Part shown: positions 44,531 to 52,601 of the stretch, piece by piece
How the letters are laid out: every line of letters begins with the position of its first letter
Position numbering within the stretch: the first letter of the stretch is position 1
DNA from: Deltaproteobacteria bacterium
GTDB lineage: Bacteria; Desulfobacterota; Binatia; Binatales; Binataceae
Direction of reading: 5' to 3'
Assembly: GCA_021817345.1 (NCBI GenBank)
Contig: JAKAVC010000160.1
Span: forward strand, 1 to 59,212
DNA length: 59,212 nt
The notes under the pieces: generated by a model
Seen by the model: only the letters and a program-made list of their open reading frames with translations
What the model was told of the DNA's origin: nothing
The model's database searches: none
Position numbers and translations under genes: made by a program

Positions 44531-44682
44531 TGTTCAGCCTTCTCAAAGACCTGTGGGGATTCGCGATGGAACGGCGGAAGTTCTGGCTTATTCCGTTCGT
44601 CGCGACGCTCCTGTTGCTGAGCGCGCTGGTGGTGCTCAGCGAGTACTCGACCGTCGCACCGTTCATCTACACGCTCTTCTGA
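44530..44682 (+). CDS. DUF5989 small membrane protein
   Basis: A 50-aa protein starting MFSLLKDLWGFAMERRKFWL, then one transmembrane helix (VATLLLLSALVVL) and a short tail. This is the usual DUF5989/SxtK-like partner of SxtJ. Its ATG overlaps the SxtJ stop as TGATG, which supports real translation. It is easily missed because of its size. Confidence 0.85.
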   Translation: MFSLLKDLWGFAMERRKFWLIPFVATLLLLSALVVLSEYSTVAPFIYTLF

Positions 44683-44685
44683 GCG

Positions 44686-45912
44686 ATGTCGCGAGCCAAG
44701 CGTATTTTCGCAAACCTCGGGCTTGCGCTGTTCGGGGTGCTGTTCGCGCTTGCCTTGGGAGAGGTGGCGCTAAGAGTCTGCGGCTTCGCCGGCCCCGACC
44801 TCTACAACTACGATTACTGGCGCGGATGGGGTCTCAGGGCGGGCGCCGCCGGATGGCAGCGCTCGGAAGGCGACGCTTTCGTCAGCATAAACCGCTACGG
44901 ATTCCGCGGACCCGCAGTCGCCCCCGCCAAACCAGCAGGCGTTTACAGGATCGCGGTTCTGGGCGACTCGTTCACCGAGGCGCAGCAGGTCAATTACGAC
45001 CAGAGCTTCTGTGCCGTGATGCAGCGCAGGCTCGGCAAGTGCCCGGCGATGGACGGGCGCAAAGTGCAGGTGCTGGACTTCGGCGTGGACGGTTACGGGA
45101 CCGCCCAGGAGTACCTAACTCTCAGGCATTTTGTCTGGAAGTTCTCGCCCGACGCCGTGGTGCTCGCGATTTTCACCGGCAACGACATCCGCAACAACTC
45201 AGTCACGCTCGAAGGCGACAAGTGCCGCCCGTTCTACATTTACCGCGACGGCAAGCTGGCGCTGGGCGGACCGTTCGACGACTCGGCCATGTTCCGTCTC
45301 AATTGCATGGCCCGTTTCGAGAGCCGGCGAAGCGCGGTGCTTGATCTGGTCGGAAGCCTCCACGGCTACATCATGGATATCAGGCGCCGGCTCCATCCGA
45401 AGCCCGTCCCGCGCCATGTCATCCACACCGAGCGCGGCCTCGATTCCACCATCTACGCGGCGCCGGCCGATCGGGTATGGCGCGACGCGTGGGCCGTCAC
45501 CGAAGCGGAAATCGAGATGATCCATCAGAGCGTCGCTCGTCACGGAGCGCGGTTCTTGGCCGTGACCCTGGCGAATCCGATGCAGGATTTGCCGGAACCG
45601 GCGATTCGCGCGCGCTACATGAAGCAACTCGGCGTGAGCAACCTGTTCTACCCGGACTTCCGCATCAAGGCGCTCGGCGAACGCGACGATTTCCCGGTCC
45701 TGAACCTAGCGCCGCCGATGCAGCAATATGCCGACAGCCATCACGCGTTCCTGCACGGCTTTCCCAACACGAAACCGGGAAACGGCCACTGGAACGCCGA
45801 AGGGCATCGCGTGGCTGGCCGTCTGATCGCCGCATGGATGTGCCAATACCTGGCCGATTCGCAACCGCGCGGCGGCCCGGCCACGGCGGATTCGGCAAAA
45901 CCGGCACGCTGA
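44686..45912 (+). CDS. SGNH/GDSL-type hydrolase, membrane-anchored
   Basis: A 408-aa protein with an N-terminal membrane segment (LGLALFGVLFALALGEVALRV), the nucleophile block GDSFTEAQQV, a GND block (FTGNDIRNN) and the C-terminal HWNAEGHRVAG with the catalytic His. It probably acts as an esterase or acyltransferase at the cell surface. It begins 3 nt after DUF5989 and ends the carbamoyltransferase operon. Confidence 0.87.
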   Translation: MSRAKRIFANLGLALFGVLFALALGEVALRVCGFAGPDLYNYDYWRGWGLRAGAAGWQRSEGDAFVSINRYGFRGPAVAPAKPAGVYRIAVLGDSFTEAQQVNYDQSFCAVMQRRLGKCPAMDGRKVQVLDFGVDGYGTAQEYLTLRHFVWKFSPDAVVLAIFTGNDIRNNSVTLEGDKCRPFYIYRDGKLALGGPFDDSAMFRLNCMARFESRRSAVLDLVGSLHGYIMDIRRRLHPKPVPRHVIHTERGLDSTIYAAPADRVWRDAWAVTEAEIEMIHQSVARHGARFLAVTLANPMQDLPEPAIRARYMKQLGVSNLFYPDFRIKALGERDDFPVLNLAPPMQQYADSHHAFLHGFPNTKPGNGHWNAEGHRVAGRLIAAWMCQYLADSQPRGGPATADSAKPAR

Positions 45913-45955
45913 GATCGCGATTGCCACCGTCACCGAAGAGACTTAGAATTTAATT

Positions 45956-46807
45956 GTGATTCGCCGGATTGCTCGTAAGGTAATGGGCGTCTGGCTCGGG
46001 CTTGGATTACTCAGCCTGGCCTCGTGCGTTCCGTTGACCAATCCTTACGGCGCGGGAAGTTCGAGCTCGGCGACGCTGGGCTCGGGCGTTGGTTCCTACG
46101 GCGCAAGCTCCAATTCCTATGGTTCTGGTTCCTACGGCTTGAGTTCGTATTCGAGCGGCGGAGCTTCTTCGGGCTGGACTTCGTCGGGCACGCAGTATCA
46201 CTTCTCCAACAGCGATCCGGTCGACGATTCCCAAAGCCGCGCGCTCACCGACTATCTGCATAATAATCGGCTGCCGCTGGTCGGCGCGCGAGTGCTCGCC
46301 TACAACGGAAGCGGACCGCACAAGGCCATCCTGTACGGTTTCGTCGCAACCCCGTTCGGCAAGACCGACGCGGTGGCCAAGACCCGCCGCTTTCTCAACG
46401 ACCCTGGCACCGAAGTCGACAACCGAATCATGGTCAAGCCGGAACTGGCTGGCAACACGCCTTCCTCCGGCAGCAACGCGGCCGCGATGGGCTCGTCCTC
46501 CTCGTCGTCGGCTTCGACGCCCGGCGATATTCAGGCCTACGAGCAACAGCAGCAACTCGCCCAGCAGCAACAACAGCAGTACATGGCGAACCAGGGGTCG
46601 GCGTCGAGCGGGCTGATGTCGCTGCTTCCGCTGCTTGGAATGTTTGGATCGTTCGGCGGAGGAACCACGGGTTTCGGTTTTGGCGGCGGCAGCTTTGGCG
46701 GATACCCCGGTTACGGCGGATTTGGCGGCTATCCGATGTATCCGATGGGACCGACCTACCCCATGCCGGGTTTCTACGGCTCGCCCTATACTCCGATGTT
46801 TCCCTAG
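45956..46807 (+). CDS. Gly/Ser-rich lipoprotein with a poly-Gln stretch
   Basis: A 283-aa protein with a signal peptide and a plausible lipobox (LSLASC). A Ser/Gly/Tyr repeat region (30-80) leads to a small folded domain (DDSQSRALTDYLHNNRLPLVGARVLA to DPGTEVDNRIMV), then a Gln run (EQQQQLAQQQQQQY) and a Gly/Pro/Tyr/Met-rich tail. The folded domain may bind cell wall or surface glycans; I do not know its family. Start GTG 45956. Confidence 0.65.
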   Translation: MIRRIARKVMGVWLGLGLLSLASCVPLTNPYGAGSSSSATLGSGVGSYGASSNSYGSGSYGLSSYSSGGASSGWTSSGTQYHFSNSDPVDDSQSRALTDYLHNNRLPLVGARVLAYNGSGPHKAILYGFVATPFGKTDAVAKTRRFLNDPGTEVDNRIMVKPELAGNTPSSGSNAAAMGSSSSSSASTPGDIQAYEQQQQLAQQQQQQYMANQGSASSGLMSLLPLLGMFGSFGGGTTGFGFGGGSFGGYPGYGGFGGYPMYPMGPTYPMPGFYGSPYTPMFP

Positions 46808-46822
46808 GATTTTCCGCCGCGT

Positions 46823-47614
46823 TCAGGGAAGCTTGAAGCGCTCGCCAAGGAAGACCTGGCGAACCTGCTCGCTGTTCACGATCTCGCGCGGGTTTCCCTC
46901 GAACAGGATCTTTCCCGAATGGATCACGTAGGCGCGGTCGATTATCGAAAGCGTCGCCTGCACGTTATGGTCCGACATCAGGAAGCCGATCCCGCGCTCC
47001 TTCAGGTATGAGATGATGCGCTGGATTTCGACCACGGTTATCGGGTCGATTCCGGCAAACGGCTCGTCGAGGCACAGAAACTGCGGGTTGAGCACGAGCG
47101 CGCGGGTAATCTCGACCTTGCGCCGCTCGCCCCCCGAGAGCACACCCGCCTTGGATTTGGCAAGCCGCGCGATCGCAAGCTCGTCGAGCAGCGACTGAAG
47201 CCGCGCCCGGCGTTCCTCCTCGTTGAGTGGCAGCGTTTCGAGTACCGCGAGCAGATTCTGCTCGACCGTAAGCTTGCGGAAGACCGACGGCTCCTGCGGC
47301 AGATAGCTGATCCCGCGCCGGGCCCGCTGGTAAAGCGGCAAGTTGGTGATTTCATCGTCGCCGAGCATCACCTTGCCCCGGTCGGGACGCAACAACCCGA
47401 CCAGCATGTAGAAAGTGGTCGTTTTGCCCGCGCCGTTGGGACCGAGAAGACCTACGACCTCGCCGGGACTTACAGTGACCGAAACATTGTCGACGACCGC
47501 GCGCCCGCCGTAGCTCTTGGTGAGTCCCTCGCCGTGAAGCAGCGGTTTGGGCGCTGATTCGGTTTTCGGATTGCGCTTGGGCTTCTCCGGCCGGATTCGC
47601 TCGACTCTTGCCAT
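46823..47614 (-). CDS. lptB: LPS export ABC transporter ATPase LptB
   Basis: A 263-aa ATPase with Walker A GPNGAGKTT, signature LSGGERRKVEITRAL and Walker B FLCLDEPFAGIDP. The sequence FRKLTVEQNLLAVLE, SDHNVQATLSIIDRAYVIHSG and GNPREIVNSEQVRQVFLGERF is diagnostic of LptB. It drives lipopolysaccharide transport to the outer membrane. The N-terminal 25 residues are a basic extension. A strong hairpin lies just before the start codon. No lptA or lptC is adjacent. Confidence 0.95.
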   Translation of the reverse strand: MARVERIRPEKPKRNPKTESAPKPLLHGEGLTKSYGGRAVVDNVSVTVSPGEVVGLLGPNGAGKTTTFYMLVGLLRPDRGKVMLGDDEITNLPLYQRARRGISYLPQEPSVFRKLTVEQNLLAVLETLPLNEEERRARLQSLLDELAIARLAKSKAGVLSGGERRKVEITRALVLNPQFLCLDEPFAGIDPITVVEIQRIISYLKERGIGFLMSDHNVQATLSIIDRAYVIHSGKILFEGNPREIVNSEQVRQVFLGERFKLP

Positions 47615-47621
47615 CGAATTT

Positions 47622-47652
47622 GGTGCGGGCCGTGAACGTCACGGCCCGCACC
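47622..47652 (-). promoter_or_regulatory. 14-bp perfect hairpin just upstream of lptB
   Basis: GGTGCGGGCCGTGA (47622-47635), ACG, TCACGGCCCGCACC (47639-47652). In the lptB message this stem ends 7 nt before the ATG and leaves no Shine-Dalgarno site free. It may terminate the upstream GST transcript or control lptB translation. It lacks a T-run on the minus strand. Confidence 0.6.
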
Positions 47653-47762
47653 CTTGGTTTTACAGGCTTGAGCGGCGGTTGGGAACATACCTCTGCGGCG
47701 CCCGCGCCACCTCGCGCCCCAGGCGCGATAAGAACCGCGGCGCCACGCTCTTTTAGAGGCGG

Positions 47763-48368
47763 CTACTTCATCGCGCGGACTTTCTTGTTCGCCTCGCGCG
47801 AAAGGCCCTTCTGCAACCATCCCTGTACGGCTGGCGTCGCGGACATGTCCAGCTTCACCAGCATCGCGAAGCTCATCACCGAGGCCACATTGAGATCAGC
47901 GATCGTGAAATCCTTGCCGAGGATCCACTCCCTGCCCGCAAGATGGTCGTTGAGCATCTTGAGCGGCCCCTTGAGCGCTTCGGCCGCCTGCTGCGCCGCC
48001 TTCTCGTCGCGCTGCGCGGGCGGATTGAGCAGCCGCTGGCGCAGCATCGTGATCAGATGCGGCTCGACCTCGGTCATGACCCAGAAGCTCCACTGCGCGG
48101 CGCGCCCACGATCCTCGTGCGTTTCGGGCCAGAACGGGGCCTTGCCGTACTTTGCGGCCAGGTACAGGTTTATCGCCATCGATTCGAACAACACCGTCCC
48201 GTTGTCGTCGAGCGCCGGGATATGGCCCGCCGGATTGATTTTCAGGTGCTCAGGCTTTTTCGCGTCGGCAACCGCGGTCGGAACATGCTCGTACTGGAGT
48301 CCAAGTTCCTCGAGCGCCCAGAGACAGCGCGCCGAGCGCGACATCGCCGTTCCGTAAAGCTTGATCAT
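47763..48368 (-). CDS. Glutathione S-transferase-like protein
   Basis: A 201-aa protein with the thioredoxin-like N-terminal domain (MIKLYGTAMSRSARCLWALEELG, then INPAGHIPALDD and FESMAINLYLA) and an all-helical C-terminal domain (WILGKDFTIADLNVASVM). Substrate unknown. The start is ATG 48368 with GGAGGAAG upstream, rather than the longer frame from 48437. Confidence 0.9.
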   Translation of the reverse strand: MIKLYGTAMSRSARCLWALEELGLQYEHVPTAVADAKKPEHLKINPAGHIPALDDNGTVLFESMAINLYLAAKYGKAPFWPETHEDRGRAAQWSFWVMTEVEPHLITMLRQRLLNPPAQRDEKAAQQAAEALKGPLKMLNDHLAGREWILGKDFTIADLNVASVMSFAMLVKLDMSATPAVQGWLQKGLSREANKKVRAMK

Positions 48369-48690
48369 CGGCTTCCTCCAAAATTCACCACCAACTGGGG
48401 TTGTGTCCGATCTAGCGTGCTTCGCACGCGCGCACAAACCACTCGCTCAGCGCTCGCTCCGCGGCCCCCGTTCCCGTCACCATGAAGGAGCCCCAAAACG
48501 CGCCGAGCGTCCGGCCAACTCGCCGGAAGACGGTGCTTGCCAAGGTATCAGCGCCTGCGACTGGTCTCGCCCACATCCATCCGCAACAACCGCGAACCAG
48601 GGCGCGGTCAGTTTTAGACGTAACGGCGCGGCGACCGCGACTGGTCGAAAGGAGCGGCGGGTCAGTCGGACAGGCCTCGCGCGAAAAGGG
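48369..48690. other. Intergenic region without visible features
   Basis: This 322-nt stretch lies between two minus-strand genes. Open frames in it are high-GC artefacts; I see no clear hairpin, promoter or RNA. Confidence 0.5.
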
Positions 48691-49107
48691 TCACCGGTTG
48701 CTTGCGACAACGGCTTCTTCCGGCCGCTCGTTCGCGGTGCGAGGCGGGCGCGGATTGCCGGCGGGGCGCATCGGAATCGGCGCGCGATAAGTCGGCCTCG
48801 GGCCGCGCGCAGCCGCGGCGCGCGGCTTCTCGTTCGCCAGGACGAAGAACAGAACGTTGGCGATTATGATCTTGGTCAGCGCGAAGAATGAGACCAGCGC
48901 GGCGATCAGCAGCCACATCATGGACTCCGCGCTGAAGAGCTCTTCCTCCGCGCCAAGGAACAGCGCGCCTATCGAGACCACGACGACGACGCCCATCGCG
49001 ATTGCCGACGGCAACATCGCATTGCGCCAGAGACCGTCCTCACGCGCGGTGCTATCGGAAACCTGCCGCTGACGCCGCAAACGCTCGATCGAAATAAGCG
49101 TGGCCAT
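48691..49107 (-). CDS. Hypothetical two-helix membrane protein
   Basis: A 138-aa protein with two transmembrane segments (MLPSAIAMGVVVVVSIGALFLG and MMWLLIAALVSFFALTKIIIANVLFFVL) and a Pro/Arg-rich tail likely on the cytoplasmic side. No recognisable family. Confidence 0.65.
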   Translation of the reverse strand: MATLISIERLRRQRQVSDSTAREDGLWRNAMLPSAIAMGVVVVVSIGALFLGAEEELFSAESMMWLLIAALVSFFALTKIIIANVLFFVLANEKPRAAAARGPRPTYRAPIPMRPAGNPRPPRTANERPEEAVVASNR

Positions 49108-49385
49108 AAAAAATCCCGCACCTGGCTTGGCTGCCGGCTTGACCGCGGCAAGCGCCCGAACAGTTCGCCCATCGAACGAGCGTTGCGCACCGCGGCGAGT
49201 CGTGCGCGACTGTTATAGTCCACGCTCGGCGGGCGAAGTGCAAGCGCTCGCGCGCGTTGGGCGCGACAGCGATGCGCGCGCGGCCGGACGCCTCCCCTGA
49301 CGTCCGGCCGCAATCGCCACCGCCCTCTTTTCCCCAACCCATATGGCGAGGCCGGCCGCCGCGGATGGAAGCCGGCGCTCTCTTT

Positions 49386-50324
49386 TCACTGGATAAGCAC
49401 CGGCGCGCAGGCTCCCCAACACGTCGTACCCGGGCTCGGGACGTTGTTGGCGACAACCTGGTTGATGAAATCGACCGTGATGTCACCCGAGCCGTCAACG
49501 CTGACAATCCAAAGCTCCGCAAACCCAAGTACCTGTACCGCGCCCGACCCGTTGACATTGTTGAAGTTGACTATCGGCACCTCGATCATGCGCGGATCAT
49601 TGAGCGTGTGATTCGTGTCGGTGCCGCTCGGGTCGCTCGAACTCCCTTCGCTGAGCAGATAGTCGATCCCCTGCTGAGTCGGCCCGTTCAATTGGCCGGG
49701 TTCGGTGTAGATGTAGTTATTGATGCTGATTGGGCTCTGGTATCCGTTCTCGATGTTGTACTTGTAGTTGGAGCCGCCGGGGTCGCAGCTCGTGCAATAG
49801 CCCATCGCGAGCGGCTCCCAGTTGCCGGGCCCGATCGACGTGTTCTGGGGCGGGAGATGGATGGTCATCTGCTGATAGAGCGTGTAACTTCCCTGCTGAA
49901 TGCCAATCGGAACCAGCCCCGCGGCGGTCTGCGAAGCTTCAAGCCCCGCCACGGCTTGCACGTTCACAACCTGGCTGGTCAGCCCGAGAACGCGGCCGAA
50001 GAAATACGGCACCGTTCTCTGCACCTGCATCTCAAGCTGCATGTCGGTGCCGGAGACCTGGATATTCGTTATCTCGCTTGCCGCAATTCCATTCATCTCC
50101 GCGTACTGCTGTGCGGTGCTTATCGCCGTGCTAGGCGTGCTGGGAAGAAAATTGGCGCCGGCAAGCACCGCGGCGTCAGTGGCCTTCTGCATCTCCTCCC
50201 AGTTCATGTAAAAGTTCCCGACGTCGGTGCATAAGGCGATAGCGCCAAGCAGGGCGACGATTACAAGCGTGAATACAACCGCCGCCTGGCCTTTGACCCT
50301 GGCTCTGTCCCCATGTCTCTTCAT
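49386..50324 (-). CDS. TadG-like pseudopilin-associated protein
   Basis: A 312-aa protein with the TadE/TadG N-terminal segment (GQAAVVFTLVIVALLGAIALCTDVGNFYMNWEEMQKATDAAV split by the membrane helix) and a long exported domain. TadG-like proteins belong to Flp/Tad pilus systems; no other tad genes are in the window. ATG 50324 is preferred because AGGAG lies 7 nt before it; ATG 50330 touches that site. Confidence 0.75.
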   Translation of the reverse strand: MKRHGDRARVKGQAAVVFTLVIVALLGAIALCTDVGNFYMNWEEMQKATDAAVLAGANFLPSTPSTAISTAQQYAEMNGIAASEITNIQVSGTDMQLEMQVQRTVPYFFGRVLGLTSQVVNVQAVAGLEASQTAAGLVPIGIQQGSYTLYQQMTIHLPPQNTSIGPGNWEPLAMGYCTSCDPGGSNYKYNIENGYQSPISINNYIYTEPGQLNGPTQQGIDYLLSEGSSSDPSGTDTNHTLNDPRMIEVPIVNFNNVNGSGAVQVLGFAELWIVSVDGSGDITVDFINQVVANNVPSPGTTCWGACAPVLIQ

Positions 50325-50536
50325 GCCCATCTCCTAGTTCAAGCGTGGAACAGACCGGCGCGCGCTTCCCTCGGGAAGGCGTTGCGCGCGGGGTGAGGGC
50401 CGTCGAGGCGCCCTGCCCTGCTTGAAGGCAGAGCGGCCCGAAGGTCCGGAGCACCACGCAATAGCAGAGGACATGCCTGAAAAAACCGGCCTGGGAACAA
50501 GGCCCGCGGGCTGGATGCGCCCTGATAATGTTGCAT

Positions 50537-50560
50537 CGGGCGCAACCCTTGTTGCGCCCG
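50537..50560. terminator. Perfect hairpin downstream of the YddA-like ABC gene
   Basis: CGGGCGCAAC (50537-50546), CCTT, GTTGCGCCCG (50551-50560): a 10-bp perfect stem with a 4-nt loop, 48 nt past the stop of the ABC transporter gene. No T-run follows on the minus strand, so termination is only possible. Confidence 0.4.
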
Positions 50561-50607
50561 TGAGTCCGCGAAAGCTCCGCGCAAAGAGCGCGCGAAGCAT
50601 CGGGCGG

Positions 50608-52308
50608 CTAGCCGGCCGCGATTGCCAGGTAATCCCGATTCGGAATCATCCGCCAGCCGGTCTCGCCGTCGAGTTCCAGCACCTGCTCGTGATACTTGCG
50701 CAGCGTCGAGCGATGGCCGACGCTCGCATACGTAATCGGGCTCCGCTGCAGATGACGGTACAGGAGTTCCTCGTTTCCTTCGTCGAGCGAGCTGGTCGCC
50801 TCATCGAGGAACGCGTAGCGCGGCGAGCGCAGGAGCAGGCGCGCAAAGGCGAGTCTTTGCTGCTCGCCGAGCGAGAGCACGCTCTGCCAGTCCATCTCCG
50901 CGTCCAATCCGCCGACGCGCGCGGGCAGGTTTTCCAGGTTGACCGCCTTGAGAACCCGTCCAAGTTCCTCCTCGCTCGCGTCCATCGCGGGATAACATAG
51001 CTGTTCGCGCAGCGAGCCAAGCGACATGTACGGGCGCTGCGGCAGGAACATTATGTCATCCAGTTCAGGCCGCATAATACGCCCGCTGCCCGATGTCCAA
51101 AGCCCGGCGATCGCGCGCATCAGCGAGGTTTTGCCGGCTCCGCTGCGGCCGCTGATGAGCAGGCTTCGCTCGGGCGGGACCTCGAATGAAAGCTCGCGTA
51201 TCAGAGTGCGCCCGTAATCCGGCGTCATCAGCGTCAGCGCCTGGGCGGCGACCTCCGGAGCGGTCTCGACCTCGACCACCGGAAGGCCGGCCGACTCGGG
51301 CTGTTCGGGCTGATTGCATTCCTCCCAGAACAGCGCGAGGCGGTTGACCACGGCGGTGTAGTCGGCGATTTGCTGGAACTCGTTGACAACGAGCGAGAGC
51401 GAACTCTGCAGCGTCCCGAACGCGATACTCGCCTGGCTCATCTCGCCGAATTGTATCTTGCCCGCGAAATACGCCCCGGCCAGCAGCAGGTACGGCAACA
51501 CCATCGGCAGGTTGCTGTAGGCGCTGGTGAAGAAGCCGAGATTGCGCTGCCAGAGGATCAGGAGGTTGAAATTTTTGACCACCGAGGCAAAACGGCGCAT
51601 AAGCTGATGGGTTTCGTGCTCCTCGCCCCCGTACATCGCGATCGACTCGGCATTGTCACGCACGTGGACCAGGCCGAATCGGAAATCGGCCTGATATCTC
51701 TGCTGGTCGAAGTTGATCTTGATAAGCCGGCGTCCGATTGCGACCGTAACCCAGGTGCCGACCGCCACGTACGCAAGCATCACCAGCGCGAGTTCGCGCG
51801 AGATGAGCCATAGCACCACGAAATAGGAGGCCGCGCTGACCAGCGAATTCATTCCGTCGAGTACGAAGCCGGTCGTGCGGAAAGTGAAGGTGTTGATGTC
51901 GTCGGCGACCCGCTGGTCCGGGTTGTCAACCTTCCCGCTTTGGTTGATTCGATAGAAGGCGCGTCCGGCGAAGCTTTTTTCGAGGAACTGCCGCGTGACC
52001 CATTCGCGCCAGGCGATGCCGAGTTTTCCCTGCAGATACGGGTAGTAGGCGAAGACCGGCACCACCGCGACGACGTAGCCGAGGAAGATGAACAGGTCGC
52101 GATAGAAGGCTTTGGCGTGCTTGGTCGACAGCGCGGTCATCAGGCCGCGCACGATGTACGTGGCCCATACGCCGAGCGCGATCGTGCCGCCGCCGATCAG
52201 CAGCAGCACTATCAGGAGGGTCAGCGCCCGGCCCCGCTCCTCCGATACCCAATACGGCTTCGTCAGAGTCCATAGTCGACGCCAGAATTTACGATCGAAT
52301 TTGTCCAT
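50608..52308 (-). CDS. YddA-like ABC transporter, fused permease and ATPase
   Basis: A 566-aa protein. The N-terminal ABC_membrane_2 domain has about five to six hydrophobic segments (LTLLIVLLLIGGGTIALGVWA and others, and NPDQRVADDINTF). The C-terminal ATPase has Walker A GRSGAGKTS, signature LSLGEQQRLAFARLLL and Walker B YAFLDEATSSLD. Relatives include YddA, SbmA/BacA-linked and peroxisomal ABCD transporters; the substrate is unknown. Start ATG 52308. Confidence 0.9.
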   Translation of the reverse strand: MDKFDRKFWRRLWTLTKPYWVSEERGRALTLLIVLLLIGGGTIALGVWATYIVRGLMTALSTKHAKAFYRDLFIFLGYVVAVVPVFAYYPYLQGKLGIAWREWVTRQFLEKSFAGRAFYRINQSGKVDNPDQRVADDINTFTFRTTGFVLDGMNSLVSAASYFVVLWLISRELALVMLAYVAVGTWVTVAIGRRLIKINFDQQRYQADFRFGLVHVRDNAESIAMYGGEEHETHQLMRRFASVVKNFNLLILWQRNLGFFTSAYSNLPMVLPYLLLAGAYFAGKIQFGEMSQASIAFGTLQSSLSLVVNEFQQIADYTAVVNRLALFWEECNQPEQPESAGLPVVEVETAPEVAAQALTLMTPDYGRTLIRELSFEVPPERSLLISGRSGAGKTSLMRAIAGLWTSGSGRIMRPELDDIMFLPQRPYMSLGSLREQLCYPAMDASEEELGRVLKAVNLENLPARVGGLDAEMDWQSVLSLGEQQRLAFARLLLRSPRYAFLDEATSSLDEGNEELLYRHLQRSPITYASVGHRSTLRKYHEQVLELDGETGWRMIPNRDYLAIAAG

Positions 52309-52601
52309 GTCTTTAAGCTTCGGCTATCTCGGAACTCCAGCGCGTTGCCGGGCACGAAGGCGCGGCCTGTGAAATCCCGCGGGCTTCGAGCCAGGGCGGA
52401 CCCGGGTTCGAGGATTTGTCCGATGTTAGATGAACTGTGCGGAAAACGGAGCATCTCGCGGGGATCTCGACCCGTTTCCTCGCGATTTGGCTCAGCCATC
52501 GGGGAAGATTCGCGGCTCACTTCGCGCGGGCTTCGAGGGTTGTTTCGACGGATACCCGGCGATTTCCCCAACACCCGTATGCTTGGACGAACTCTGGGGC
52601 G

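Noticed and set aside
50331-50607. Small gene between the TadG-like and ABC genes
   Set aside because: Open frames here are short, Arg/Pro-rich and conflict with a strong hairpin; no ribosome site was seen.
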